Shown here: one piece after another, positions 31,440-40,367 of the stretch
How positions within the stretch are numbered: position 1 is the stretch's first letter
How the letters are laid out: each line of letters opens with the position of its first letter
Source: a virus
Length of the DNA: 46,258 nt
Strand: one strand, 5' to 3'
Virus record (IMG/VR): IMGVR_UViG_3300028610_000318
Span: 1 to 46,258 of that record
Notes under the pieces: generated by a model
Told to the model about the DNA's origin: nothing
Seen by the model: only the letters and a program-made list of their open reading frames with translations
Databases searched by the model: none
Translations under genes and position numbers: made by a program

Positions 31440-32378
31440 CTAGAACCATCCCCAGCCACTCCACCTTGATCGACGGAATCTACTGGAAAATAACTTTTTC
31501 GGTTTACCCTGCTGCGCATCCATAGCCCTTGCCTGCGGTAAGAGCAGTTGTTCTATTTCATTCAACAGGGCTGTTTTTGCTTTCGGATCGTTATGTAAAG
31601 ACGTGATTATCATTGACGCCAACTGCATTGCCACTACATTTTTGAATAGTGGTGTAAATTTGTCAATATCCGTTAATTGCTTAACGTAAGTAACATTGAG
31701 AATACCTAAGTCGTCACCCTGCGAAGTCCATGTAGTCGTATCAGTCTGGGTATTGGGCCTTGTGCCACTGGCGGAGGTATGCGTAGTATTACATAAATAA
31801 GTTGAATTAGTTGTAGATTCTATTAAAGTCCATTTTCCGGCCGCTAAGTCCGTAGCGAACGTACCAGATGTATGAGCTTCTGCTGCTTTATATTGTGATC
31901 CACCACTGCTGACAGTCTGGTTTATCAAATATGCCGTACCGGTAATCCATGCAAGAATGGTATCTACTACATATTGACCTGCGACATATCGCCTGTCAGT
32001 CTGCCATGAAGGCGCACTTTCAACTAAATTCGTAAGAATAAAATCACCGGATACCTCCCACGGTAAAATATCACCGTTGCCGGGATTGCCCCATGTGTCC
32101 CTGTCACTAACAGACACTATTCTTAAACTATCGGACGGAACAGAGAATCTTGCGCCATATTCAAATAACGGGTTAGTGGAATCCTGTGTTATAATCACAC
32201 GCTCAATAGCTTCGTCCCAATTATGCCTCTTTAGCATAGTATCTCTTGCAAGAGGATAGAACCTGTTACATAAGCCATATTGCTTGGATAATCTTGAGTC
32301 GGCAGTATCCTCTATCTGGTACTCGCCTACATAACCCAGAGATATATTCCACAAAACTTCTTCATCTGACAAAGCCAT
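31440..32378 (-). CDS. Tail tubular protein A (gp11-like) with inserted binding module
   Basis: A 312-residue protein. Residues 1-120 and 225-295 match the adaptor/tubular protein A fold ('LCNRFYPLARDTMLKRHNW..A' near 37-57; 'FKNVVAMQLASMIITSL' near 245). Between them, residues 125-220 hold two CBM5/12-like repeats ('YVVDT...TAYLINQTVSSGGSQYKA', 'YLCNTTHTSASGT'). It forms the ring between portal and nozzle. The inserts may face outward and bind glycans. Confidence 0.8.
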   Translation of the reverse strand: MALSDEEVLWNISLGYVGEYQIEDTADSRLSKQYGLCNRFYPLARDTMLKRHNWDEAIERVIITQDSTNPLFEYGARFSVPSDSLRIVSVSDRDTWGNPGNGDILPWEVSGDFILTNLVESAPSWQTDRRYVAGQYVVDTILAWITGTAYLINQTVSSGGSQYKAAEAHTSGTFATDLAAGKWTLIESTTNSTYLCNTTHTSASGTRPNTQTDTTTWTSQGDDLGILNVTYVKQLTDIDKFTPLFKNVVAMQLASMIITSLHNDPKAKTALLNEIEQLLLPQARAMDAQQGKPKKLFSSRFRRSRWSGWGWF

Positions 32379-32420
32379 GATAACCTCAAAACAGGGCGGG
32401 CCGAAACCCGCCCCAATAAA

Positions 32421-32915
32421 TTATTCAACCGCATAAAGAACCGTCAGGTTAATACCTTCATCGGCTACGCCTTCGATTGCACCGCTGAGAAGAACAGATA
32501 TCTGCCTGTCCTCGTTTAGAGGTGTAACGCCGTCGTATACCGTTCCGTCCGGTGTCGGCGTTATAAGCTGAGCTGCAACTGCTGCCAGAGTTGTAAACGT
32601 CCCCAGCGCATTGAGATCGGCACTCTCTGAAGCCCCAACCAGAAACCCGATTGTCCCTGTAATTGCGTTTGTAGTTACTGTTGGCACACCTGTAGATGCA
32701 ATTGGCTCTATAATAGTCAATAAAGGCAATGCACCTTTTGGCAATATTCCAAAGGCCATCGTGCTATTCTGACCTAAATCCGTACCAGACCAAAAGGCCT
32801 GATCTTTGAGCATGCGTATCTTTCCAGTCCAGCCAGACGCTTCCAGATAAGTTGCGAGAGTTGGAGCGGCTTCTACGACACGCTTTGTACTGGTAAATGT
32901 ACCTGCGTCACTCAT
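32421..32915 (-). CDS. Minor capsid/decoration-like protein
   Basis: A 164-residue soluble, Thr/Ala/Gly-rich, beta-leaning protein directly downstream of the major capsid gene. Position suggests head decoration or a head-tail factor. No family recognised by motif. Confidence 0.6.
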   Translation of the reverse strand: MSDAGTFTSTKRVVEAAPTLATYLEASGWTGKIRMLKDQAFWSGTDLGQNSTMAFGILPKGALPLLTIIEPIASTGVPTVTTNAITGTIGFLVGASESADLNALGTFTTLAAVAAQLITPTPDGTVYDGVTPLNEDRQISVLLSGAIEGVADEGINLTVLYAVE

Positions 32916-32931
32916 AATAATGTCCTTTCAT

Positions 32932-33915
32932 TTAAACGTTGGCGCATTCGATTTTAACAACTTTATCCTCGTCCATCCGAATGGCATTGGCACCCATAAC
33001 GGCGTAAATCTGCCATATCTGCTTAGTAGGAAGAAAATCAAGTCTGAATCGCGGCATCAAATGGCGAGCCATCAGCATTCCTTCTTTTGTCCATACTGGG
33101 CATTCGTATACATTTGTATCCGAATTGATATCGTTATTCGTGCCGAGGGTAATCTGGTTTGTCTCGATGAATCTGAAACCCATATAGGTATCAATTTCAC
33201 CTGCAACAAGAGCCTTGACGTTACTCGTATCGGACGACTGCGTTTCAGCGGCCTCAAGAAGATCGGCCTTTTGCTTTGGACTGACAGCGATATAGAAAAT
33301 ATCGTCCGGATCGTTATTCAATTGAACCAGTGCCGTCCTTGCAATAATCATCTTCTGAATCGTAAGCCCCGAAGTTGTGCCGCCTACCGCACCTACCTTA
33401 TCAGCGTCATGGGGAATAGTTCTTCCGCCACTAAGAGCGGTAGTGCCGTCAATCGCAGTATTAGTAAATGTGTAAGTAATGGCGTTGCCATCCCTGTCGG
33501 CACCGGGGTTAATTCCGCCCCTGACAGAACCGAAGAACGCTGCGGTTCCAATACCATTCATCGTCCTGATAGAACCCTTCATAAGTGCCTCCATATAAGC
33601 ACTTGTAGGATCGGATTGCAAAGCGATTTGATCGAGATCGTCCCTGTAAATACCTTTTTCAAAGTATCTTGGAGAAATCCATCTACGATTATGAGTCATA
33701 TCCTCAATGGGTACATCTGCAAATCGTTCGCTTTTCTCGGTAAGCTCGATGGACCCAACAAAATCATAAGATTTGTTTTCGCCTTCGAGCGGTTCCATTC
33801 TCATTGTACCATCCCAGAAGAATTTCTTCTCCTGGAGAATGGCCTCGTAACCAATCTTGTAAGCATTGTAAAATGCTTCTGTGTAACCGTCAACTGAGTT
33901 GGTATTCCCAGCCAT
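32932..33915 (-). CDS. Major capsid protein
   Basis: A 327-residue protein following the scaffold gene. It has the length and pattern of podovirus HK97-fold capsids: N-terminal helix 'AFYNAYKIGYEAILQEKKFFWDG', a long P-domain helix region, 'WISPRYFEKGIYRDDLDQIALQ', and 'GFRFIETNQITLG' near 250. Context (portal, scaffold, this gene) is decisive. A 145-bp hairpin-rich leader and AGGAG precede it, fitting high expression. Confidence 0.88.
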   Translation of the reverse strand: MAGNTNSVDGYTEAFYNAYKIGYEAILQEKKFFWDGTMRMEPLEGENKSYDFVGSIELTEKSERFADVPIEDMTHNRRWISPRYFEKGIYRDDLDQIALQSDPTSAYMEALMKGSIRTMNGIGTAAFFGSVRGGINPGADRDGNAITYTFTNTAIDGTTALSGGRTIPHDADKVGAVGGTTSGLTIQKMIIARTALVQLNNDPDDIFYIAVSPKQKADLLEAAETQSSDTSNVKALVAGEIDTYMGFRFIETNQITLGTNNDINSDTNVYECPVWTKEGMLMARHLMPRFRLDFLPTKQIWQIYAVMGANAIRMDEDKVVKIECANV

Positions 33916-34019
33916 GATAAACTCCTAGCCTAATTAAATTCTAATTCAGCGGCTAGGTCGTCCTTGCGGGCCTACCTGTATTTAACGTCTAGTGGACGAA
34001 TGGAATACCATTATTTTCA

Positions 34020-34066
34020 GGGCCTCTCGGTCATCCTGCTATCATTACCGGGCCTATCGGTCATCC
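34020..34066 (-). repeat. Duplicated scaffold-gene 3' end with stop codon
   Basis: Two 17-bp copies (34050-34066 and 34020-34036) with one mismatch lie 30 bp apart. The first contains the last codons and stop of the scaffold gene; the second lies in the capsid 5' leader. The leader also holds small hairpins (AATGG/CCATT and CGTC/GACG). Confidence 0.7.
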
Positions 34067-34789
34067 GGCCATTGTAGCAAGCCATTCCTCGACCACTTTT
34101 GCATGATCGGGATCCATCCTGTTCATAAGTGCGGGATTGGCTTCAAGTTTTTTTCTTAATTCCTCTTTAGTCGGTGGAGGATCACCCGTTGTTGATGTTT
34201 TCAGGACATCCTCACTGATTAGATTATTTACATTATTAAGTTTTTCCAGAACGTCTTTTCTGGCAATCAAACCTGTATCGTTCAAAATATCCAGCATACC
34301 TATCTTTTCAGCGGCCTTTATAGCACCATCGAGATAGGGCTGGAACTTATCGCCCATTTCCGCTTTCATTTCCTCTTCTGATTTTAGAGCGATATCGAGG
34401 ACTTCCTGCTGTTGCGCGTTACCTATTTCGTTTATTAACTCCACTCCCGCTTTTATCTGGGTTGAAGTCATCCCCTGTTCCAGTGCCATCTTCTTAATCG
34501 CTTCAAGTGCTTCCGGTTTCATAGTTCCGCCGGATTCACCTAAGTCATATCCGGTTATTTCTGAAGGAACGCCCATCCTCGTCCTCATTTCAGCAGTCAT
34601 TTCATCAGTGATTTCCGTCGGGATATTCAACTTTTCAGCAAAAGTTCCCTTAAAAGCTACCTCAGTTTTATAACCGTTAGCCAAATCCTCTACGGATTTG
34701 AAACCTTTCGATGCCACAAGACTGCTTATACTCTCTGGCGCGCCTGTCATATCGCCAAAATTACCACTCGTGTCCACAAACTCAACCAT
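34061..34789 (-). CDS. Capsid scaffolding protein
   Basis: A 242-residue, Glu/Lys/Met-rich helical protein between portal and capsid genes. It has the 'SLVASKGFKSVEDLANGYK' N-terminal pattern shared by podovirus scaffolds, a 'GYDL' motif near 82, and a basic C-terminal helix-turn-helix that would bind capsid protein. It directs procapsid assembly and leaves before maturation. Confidence 0.85.
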   Translation of the reverse strand: MVEFVDTSGNFGDMTGAPESISSLVASKGFKSVEDLANGYKTEVAFKGTFAEKLNIPTEITDEMTAEMRTRMGVPSEITGYDLGESGGTMKPEALEAIKKMALEQGMTSTQIKAGVELINEIGNAQQQEVLDIALKSEEEMKAEMGDKFQPYLDGAIKAAEKIGMLDILNDTGLIARKDVLEKLNNVNNLISEDVLKTSTTGDPPPTKEELRKKLEANPALMNRMDPDHAKVVEEWLATMAG

Positions 34790-35039
34790 TCTTTTCCCTT
34801 TCCAATAACCGTTTTATATATAAGAATGCACTTCGTTTCCCTTCAAAGAACAAAACCCTGTTCGGATCGAAGTTTTCCTGTCTTACACTTGAATAGTTAG
34901 CGCCAAATGCTCTTTCCATATCGCATAGAACTTTTTTACCGTTAGCAGACGCAAAAAGAGTTTTATACCTTTGCGCAAGTTTATCGATTTCTTTTTCTCT
35001 CTCTGCCAACTGATTGTCTTTTACTTCTTTTCTATCCAC
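34782..35039 (-). CDS. Bbp19-like small head protein
   Basis: An 85-residue protein from GTG at 35039. It shows the family pattern 'LFASANGKKVLCDMERAFG' followed by 'FDPNRVLFFEGKRSAFLYI'. Such proteins stand between portal and scaffold in related phages; the role is unknown. Overlaps both neighbours. Confidence 0.75.
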   Translation of the reverse strand: MDRKEVKDNQLAEREKEIDKLAQRYKTLFASANGKKVLCDMERAFGANYSSVRQENFDPNRVLFFEGKRSAFLYIKRLLEREKNG

Positions 35040-36651
35040 TTAACAACCCCGCTATACTGTCCGGTTCCACTGTCCCGGATACATTTTTAATTGCCTTGGA
35101 TGCAGTTTCGGCAAGTTGAACCTGTCGTTCTGCCTCTGCATCCTGTGCCCTTTTATTTCTTATTCCATCACGTTCTTCGACTGTTCTTAAAAGATCACCG
35201 GGCACACCTGAACTTAAACCCGATCTCCGTACTGCTTCGTCGAGATCGTAATTGTCGATAACCGGCCATATCTCTTCTAATGGGATTATTTTAGCCAGAT
35301 GGGTTTCCGTAGCATTAGCTTGAAGAGTTGCCATTGCCACCGCCAATCTTCCCTGGTATACTACGTCGTAATCGAACTCCTTCGGTGCAAGAGGAACAGA
35401 TTGTTTGGACTTCTCTTCAACCATTAAATTAAACACTCTCACCAGGAGAGGATCGAATAATTCTCTTTGCAGAGCATTTACCATCGGAGCCAGAATTACT
35501 AATTTCGATTGCTGTCTTATATCCGCTTCGGTAGCAGTCATATTCCTTTGATCTTCCAATGCGTCGAATAAGTCGTTGAAATAACCGTCTTTGACAATTC
35601 TCTGCTCTTCCTTAATAGCTTCCATACTCAGGGCTGCGTTAAACCCGGTGTTCCACGGCACCGGTGCAGGCGCATCTGGACGGAGGTTTATTATCCCTCT
35701 CGGCCCGGTGACTGGTTGCCCTACTACCGAATCGTCCCACATCAACATAGCCGGTGAAATGGCGTTTTCAGAACCTTCGATAAAAGTCAATTTCATATCG
35801 TTGAGCATTTTTATCTCAGGAAGCAGATCGAAAGACGGACACCTTCCAATAATCTCATTGGGCGCTATATCCAACCTTCCGACAAGATAAGGCATTTCAT
35901 TAAAACCCTTTACCTTGACACGTTTCTTTGCCATTACCTCGATGTAAACCGACTTGAACTTCTTACCGCTATCGTCAAGTTTTCCCGATTTCCTGTCGTC
36001 GTTAGGGAATACACAGTGAACGAATTCATACTTATTATCAAGTTCACCCTTATCGTAATCGCCCCGAATTTGTTTACTTACATTTCTTAAACCAAACTCC
36101 AGTACTGCCTGTCTTACGGTATACCTGATTCGCCTGAACACTACGTCGAGAACTTTCTTCTGGTTCTCTTCGTAAAATATATCGCCGTAATGATAATTCC
36201 TGAAAACTATATCCTTGGTATCGGAGTCCATTTCGACACTGATACAACCTGTTCCAAAAACTGTCATCGATCTTATCGTAGTGAACATTTCCCTTTGAAA
36301 GTTGCTTCGCCATATCTCCGACTGGACTGCTTGAGAAGCTATTGAAAGCCATGTCTCAATATTCGTATCTGCCTTGTCTACAGCGTCTTGCGCAACGAAC
36401 TGGAACCACTGAACGCCTATCGGCATCAGAAAACTGAATATGCCGGAGGCCATTCGCTGTGCAGCCATGATCGCAGTAGAATCGTAAATAGGCTGTGTGC
36501 GAATCTGGCCCTCCGGCTGATTGATATCATTGTACATATCCTGAGAGGCGGGCCATACGAATCGTCCTATATCTTCAAGGACGTTCGCGCTTTCGTCACG
36601 CTTCGTTTTAGCCTTCTGGTACCTGTCAAGTAATTGTTGTGTCGCATTCAC
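35032..36651 (-). CDS. Portal (head-tail connector) protein
   Basis: A 539-residue protein with T7-type connector hallmarks: 'RDESANVLEDIGRFVWPAS', 'PIYDSTAIMAAQRMASGIFSFLMP', 'RSMTVFGTGCISVE', and a helical C-terminal region 'DLFDALEDQRNMTATEADIRQQ'. It forms the dodecameric DNA channel at the capsid vertex. Length is usual for the family. Confidence 0.93.
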   Translation of the reverse strand: MNATQQLLDRYQKAKTKRDESANVLEDIGRFVWPASQDMYNDINQPEGQIRTQPIYDSTAIMAAQRMASGIFSFLMPIGVQWFQFVAQDAVDKADTNIETWLSIASQAVQSEIWRSNFQREMFTTIRSMTVFGTGCISVEMDSDTKDIVFRNYHYGDIFYEENQKKVLDVVFRRIRYTVRQAVLEFGLRNVSKQIRGDYDKGELDNKYEFVHCVFPNDDRKSGKLDDSGKKFKSVYIEVMAKKRVKVKGFNEMPYLVGRLDIAPNEIIGRCPSFDLLPEIKMLNDMKLTFIEGSENAISPAMLMWDDSVVGQPVTGPRGIINLRPDAPAPVPWNTGFNAALSMEAIKEEQRIVKDGYFNDLFDALEDQRNMTATEADIRQQSKLVILAPMVNALQRELFDPLLVRVFNLMVEEKSKQSVPLAPKEFDYDVVYQGRLAVAMATLQANATETHLAKIIPLEEIWPVIDNYDLDEAVRRSGLSSGVPGDLLRTVEERDGIRNKRAQDAEAERQVQLAETASKAIKNVSGTVEPDSIAGLLSG

Positions 36652-36950
36652 TGTCCTAATCTCGCTTTTAATGCCGTCTGAACACCTGTAAGAATAGTAG
36701 ACTGCCTGCCTGTTCCCTGTAGACTTCTGCCCTTGCGTCTTTTTGCAGCAGCGGCATCTTCCCTGATAGTCTTAACACTTTCAGGCGGTTCCTGAGATTT
36801 CTGAAAAGCAGCAAGTCTTGCTCTTTCCTTCTTAGTCGCCTCGTCGCGTTTTCTCTTGGCTTTAGCCTCTATAGGGTTGACTATCTTAAAAGCAGTCTTA
36901 CCCGTGATATCTTCCAGTATGTCGCCTGACTCTGCAAATATATTAGACAT
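36648..36950 (-). CDS. Small basic head protein with GRQSTILTG tail
   Basis: ATG at 36950 is chosen because it lies two bases after the upstream stop, with AGGCGAG upstream. The 100-residue protein has a highly Lys/Arg/Glu helical middle. Its C-terminal 'GRQSTILTG' motif is shared by small phage head-operon proteins located before the portal. Function unknown. Confidence 0.7.
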   Translation of the reverse strand: MSNIFAESGDILEDITGKTAFKIVNPIEAKAKRKRDEATKKERARLAAFQKSQEPPESVKTIREDAAAAKRRKGRSLQGTGRQSTILTGVQTALKARLGQ

Positions 36951-36952
36951 GG

Positions 36953-37801
36953 TTATCTCGCCTGATAGAACTTCCACCAATCGACTGTTAATGTTTCCGC
37001 ATCGTCGGTAGCAGCAAGAATAGCCATTACCGGAGCCATAAGAACATCGGCAGGGAAATCCGTCCCGGTAGCGTCGGGGATAGTCTTACTTCCGGCCTGC
37101 GTAGCACCGTTGATATAAAATGACAATACGTTATTTCTGGTATCGAATTTCATACCCAGCTTTATATAGGTATCGACTTCCAGCGTTCCCACGTTAGAGT
37201 TTACTTCAACCGCTGTTACATCGTTTGCTTTATAACTCGTATCGAACAGAGCCAGATTAGCCTGCGGTTTGTGAAAGCCTACGCAATTGATATTTGCTAT
37301 TGCGCCATCTGCGGTTAACGGAACTGCCGCTGTCTGCGGTGTAGCGTCCATCAGTCCAAGGAAGAAAGCCTGCTCAGCGGTAGTAATCGTAGAACTCTTA
37401 ATCCTTGTTTCCATCCAGAACGAACCTGCACCGGAAGTGATCTGGTATGGAAGTTGTTTGGTAGTGATAGAAGTAGCCTGATCTATATCGGTAAGGCCCA
37501 GAACGATACCTCCGCCCAGTGCAGCGTCGGGAACTATCGTAGAACCGGCTCCGCCGAATACCAGGTACCTGCCAAGGGCCGCATCGGTTATGATCGTCGT
37601 GATTGTGCCGATAAGCCCAATATCGTTAAAGTCGTCGTACAATCCATATCCCGCACCGGGGTTTGTCATAATTGCCGGGCAATCGTTCCAGAACGGACTA
37701 AGGCCTGCCCCTGACTTTACTGCCCTGCTTGCTCCTTTGATTGCATCAGGATCTAACGTACTCTTTCTAGCTCTTGAACCATCTGCGAAAAAATGTGCCA
37801 T
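36953..37801 (-). CDS. Structural protein, possible lectin-like (jelly-roll) head protein
   Basis: A 282-residue protein between TerL and portal. The body (60-280) is rich in beta strands with 'SGAGSFWMETRIK', 'IKLGMKFDTRNNVLSFYING' and 'ETLTVDWWKFYQ', a LamG/concanavalin-type pattern. The N-terminus 'AHFFADGSRARKST' is basic. Its strong hairpin-rich leader suggests high expression, so a head decoration protein is a fair guess. Confidence 0.65.
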   Translation of the reverse strand: MAHFFADGSRARKSTLDPDAIKGASRAVKSGAGLSPFWNDCPAIMTNPGAGYGLYDDFNDIGLIGTITTIITDAALGRYLVFGGAGSTIVPDAALGGGIVLGLTDIDQATSITTKQLPYQITSGAGSFWMETRIKSSTITTAEQAFFLGLMDATPQTAAVPLTADGAIANINCVGFHKPQANLALFDTSYKANDVTAVEVNSNVGTLEVDTYIKLGMKFDTRNNVLSFYINGATQAGSKTIPDATGTDFPADVLMAPVMAILAATDDAETLTVDWWKFYQAR

Positions 37802-37816
37802 TTTAAAACTCCTTTC

Positions 37817-37875
37817 GACTCTCGCGAGTCTAATAGTAATTGTCCTCTAGGGACATTCACAGGCGCTTTTGCGCC
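37817..37875 (-). promoter_or_regulatory. Three tandem hairpins in the leader of the structural gene
   Basis: GACTC-GCGA-GAGTC (37817-37830), GTCC-CTAGA-GGAC (37842-37854) and GGCGC-AAAA-GCGCC (37862-37875) lie in a row between TerL and the AGGAG site of the next gene. No T-run follows any of them, so they look like mRNA stability or processing structures. An 11-bp direct repeat AAGCAGAAATT lies just upstream. Confidence 0.6.
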
Positions 37876-37899
37876 AAGTTAATGTAAGCAGAAATTGCT

Positions 37900-39522
37900 C
37901 TATTTTAAGCAGAAATTACTTTTCTGCGTTGTAAACCTTTTTACCTGATCTGTTCCAAGTCGTTGCGCCATAGTCCTCGATGCCGCTAGTAACATATAAA
38001 GAGTCGAATGATAGTAATGATCTTCACCGCCACTCAGTTTAATCCAGCGAGGTTTCTTAATTCCCGTTTCAGGGTGTTCGATTACTGTCTTGGCAGTTTT
38101 AGTCATTTCCAGAGCGTACTCTTCGATTTCCTGAGAAATTCTAGGTACTCTTATTTGTTTCTTTGCAAATACTTCATGTACCCTGTCGCACCATTCGTTT
38201 CTATTGCATTTGATTACTCCGGTTTTCCTGTCCCAGTTAGGACGGCCTGCCATTGACTCTACATACTGACAGAGGAAAACGGTATACGGTTCGGCCTTTT
38301 GAAAACTTCTCGCAGCGTGAGTATCGGGCATGGAATCGATTACCATGAATCTGGTATTCATTTTCTTAGCTAAATCGTGAAGTTCTGCAAAATCTTTGAT
38401 TCTCGACATATTCAGAACTTCATACGACTCCCTGCCAACCTTTACCCCTGTGACACAATGAAGTGCATGTTTCCCCACATCTACTCCCATTACCGTCTCG
38501 ACAGAGGAATACATCTGCATTGCACTATGCGTGCAGGCGTCGTATACGTCCTGTTGGGACAGTTGGTTCTCCGCCTCGGTAGTAGCGATACCAAGAATAG
38601 ATCGCATGAACTCGCTCAATCTGGAGCCTTCTGAGTGATGGTAGCGGTGCATGTACTCTTCTAAATCGGCCATAGGAGAGATTAAACCCGACATCCATAA
38701 ACCTGCTTCGCGCCTGTCAGGGTACTCGGGTTCCCAATGGCCGTTTATTACGAAAATTTCCTTCTGGCAATGGACACAGGATCTTATCCATGTACCACCT
38801 ACCAGGATAATGGAATCGGGAAACGACTCTGCCAGGCAAGTGTACTTACCGCACGACTCACATTTAATCTGCCATTTACCCTGATCGGAATCCTCGTATA
38901 ATTGATCGATACCGTAACCGGGGAAAGTAGGCGAACCGAAATTCCGCTCTCTCCTGAACCTTGAATTATTAAGTCTCTGTTTGGACATATTTACCATGTC
39001 CATATCCATAAGATCAATCTCGTCCCTGTCAACTTCGTCACAGGCAATCGAACGAAGGTTAGTGGAATCTTTAGTAGTACCGCTTATTTTCTGGGGCTGG
39101 GCACCGACAAAGACTATACTCCTGCCGTTTATCTCTTTCTGACTGGCAGTGTTGGTTCCGACGTGTTTCTTCAACCACAGGTTGTATTCAAAAATGGGAT
39201 CGAAAGCTACTTTAGCCAGTTGTTCCACAGCCTTAACGGTAGGCATCATATAGATTATATTCTGATCGAACTTTCTATACAGACAGGCATGAACTTTCTC
39301 AAGGTACATGGAAGTAGTAGCGCCAATCTGGGTACCTTTCTTGACATTGACAATCCTTTTCTTCATAGCGGATAAATCAGCCAGATAAGGACGGCCCTTT
39401 AAAGAGAACTTTATCCCGTCACGGAGATTGATCTCCTTAACATGCGCCCAGAGTAAAGCGTCACTCTGTAAAAGTTTTTTAGTCTCGTTATTCAAAATCC
39501 GCACATGCTCCTTCAGCGGCAT
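37900..39522 (-). CDS. terL: Terminase large subunit (GpA-like)
   Basis: A 540-residue protein. Walker A-like KKGTQIGATT at 61-70; Walker B CDEVD at 161-165. A zinc-ribbon insertion with CESCG and CVHC lies around 215-260, and a C-terminal nuclease domain carries 'GVDVGKH' near 345, 'VIDSMPD' near 395 and 'GEDHYYHS' near 510. It translocates DNA into procapsids and cuts concatemers. The ATG at 39522 has a weak ribosome-binding site; a GTG at 39504 behind AAGGAG is an alternative. Confidence 0.93.
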   Translation of the reverse strand: MPLKEHVRILNNETKKLLQSDALLWAHVKEINLRDGIKFSLKGRPYLADLSAMKKRIVNVKKGTQIGATTSMYLEKVHACLYRKFDQNIIYMMPTVKAVEQLAKVAFDPIFEYNLWLKKHVGTNTASQKEINGRSIVFVGAQPQKISGTTKDSTNLRSIACDEVDRDEIDLMDMDMVNMSKQRLNNSRFRRERNFGSPTFPGYGIDQLYEDSDQGKWQIKCESCGKYTCLAESFPDSIILVGGTWIRSCVHCQKEIFVINGHWEPEYPDRREAGLWMSGLISPMADLEEYMHRYHHSEGSRLSEFMRSILGIATTEAENQLSQQDVYDACTHSAMQMYSSVETVMGVDVGKHALHCVTGVKVGRESYEVLNMSRIKDFAELHDLAKKMNTRFMVIDSMPDTHAARSFQKAEPYTVFLCQYVESMAGRPNWDRKTGVIKCNRNEWCDRVHEVFAKKQIRVPRISQEIEEYALEMTKTAKTVIEHPETGIKKPRWIKLSGGEDHYYHSTLYMLLAASRTMAQRLGTDQVKRFTTQKSNFCLK

Positions 39523-39685
39523 TGATTACAGGCCAGCCATTGATCGGCTCAGTCTTACTTTCAACGCCTGTACTCGATTGTTGCATAGTACGATGGGCTT
39601 CATGTTTCTTACAATGTCCTTTAGTGCCGTCTATATTTTCGTATACAAGACAGTCACTGCAAACTTTATCTATCGGGCGAGGCAT
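39488..39685 (-). CDS. Cys-containing small phage protein (65 aa)
   Basis: 'VCSDCLVYENIDGTKGHCKKH...GWPVINAAEGACADF' is a small four-Cys pattern common in phage genomes next to terminase genes. Overlaps the TerL start by 35 bp. Probably metal-binding; unknown role. Confidence 0.7.
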   Translation of the reverse strand: MPRPIDKVCSDCLVYENIDGTKGHCKKHEAHRTMQQSSTGVESKTEPINGWPVINAAEGACADFE

Positions 39686-39818
39686 CCTTATCTCCAGCTA
39701 AATTCCCAATCACAACAGCATTAAACATAGCAACTATCTCGTTAATTTTGTCGCGATTATCAATAATTTTCTCAAACGTAATATCTTCAATTTTAAGACT
39801 CGGCAATGGCTCTATCAT
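39666..39818 (-). CDS. Small hypothetical protein (50 aa)
   Basis: A 50-codon frame from ATG at 39818 to TAA at 39666, overlapping both neighbours by about 20-26 bp. Acidic helical N-terminus and hydrophobic middle. Fills a gap that has no other gene. Confidence 0.5.
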   Translation of the reverse strand: MIEPLPSLKIEDITFEKIIDNRDKINEIVAMFNAVVIGNLAGDKDASPDR

Positions 39819-39975
39819 GTTTCCAGTCCAAAAAACCCTGAGTTATCTTATATATAAAAAAAATACCACCAATCACAAGAGCGTAAGGCCACTTATCATC
39901 GGCACCGTCACTCAAACCTACAACAGCCTGAATAGCTACTACAGTTATGAATAGCTTTTTACTTACGCCGTTCAT
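39793..39975 (-). CDS. Two-TM small membrane protein (holin-like candidate)
   Basis: A 60-residue protein with two hydrophobic segments (residues 8-22 and 30-45) and a charged tail (DWKHDRAIAES). Size and topology fit a class II holin, although holins more often lie at the end of the late operon. ATGA overlap with the upstream gene. Confidence 0.55.
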   Translation of the reverse strand: MNGVSKKLFITVVAIQAVVGLSDGADDKWPYALVIGGIFFIYKITQGFLDWKHDRAIAES

Positions 39976-40106
39976 TTACTCTCCACAAATATAGGAAAAG
40001 CTTTCTTCGGCTTCAATCCCAACCGCCTGCGGCTATGAGCCTTCAAAGCTATCCAATCCCTGTTAAGGCGTTTCTTTATTTCAGGATGTATCTGTCTCGT
40101 GTCCAT
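39972..40106 (-). CDS. Very basic microprotein (44 aa)
   Basis: A 44-codon frame, ATG 40106 to TGA 39972, with many Arg/Lys residues (HSRRRLGLKPKK). ATGA overlap downstream. Nucleic-acid binding likely; unknown function. Confidence 0.55.
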   Translation of the reverse strand: MDTRQIHPEIKKRLNRDWIALKAHSRRRLGLKPKKAFPIFVESK

Positions 40107-40108
40107 AA

Positions 40109-40249
40109 TTAAGTGAATCTTGAAAATTCGTAATTCTTGTTAATCTCTCTCTCACACTCCCTGAGCCACCTGCGGCAAGATGGAGATAAATACATCCACC
40201 ATTTCTTGAAACTTAATTTGATATAAGGCTTATTCATTCCTGTTGCCAT
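40109..40249 (-). CDS. Basic microprotein (46 aa)
   Basis: A 46-codon frame with GAGG seven bases before ATG at 40249. Trp/Lys/Arg-rich. It ends two bases before the next start. The preceding 118 bp hold a G-rich stretch and no convincing gene. Confidence 0.55.
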   Translation of the reverse strand: MATGMNKPYIKLSFKKWWMYLSPSCRRWLRECEREINKNYEFSRFT

Positions 40250-40367
40250 TGGCTATACCTCGCGTCTTGAATTGACATCTTCCATAAAAACTTCGATAGG
40301 GACTATTGAACATGACAAGCTCGGCCCCCTTCCCCGATGCCCCCCTTGCCCTGTGGTTTATTTCGGT

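Noticed and set aside
32920-33897. A 325-codon open frame on the plus strand antisense to the capsid gene
   Set aside because: It mirrors the codon pattern of the highly biased capsid gene, has no ribosome-binding site and lies inside a certain gene.
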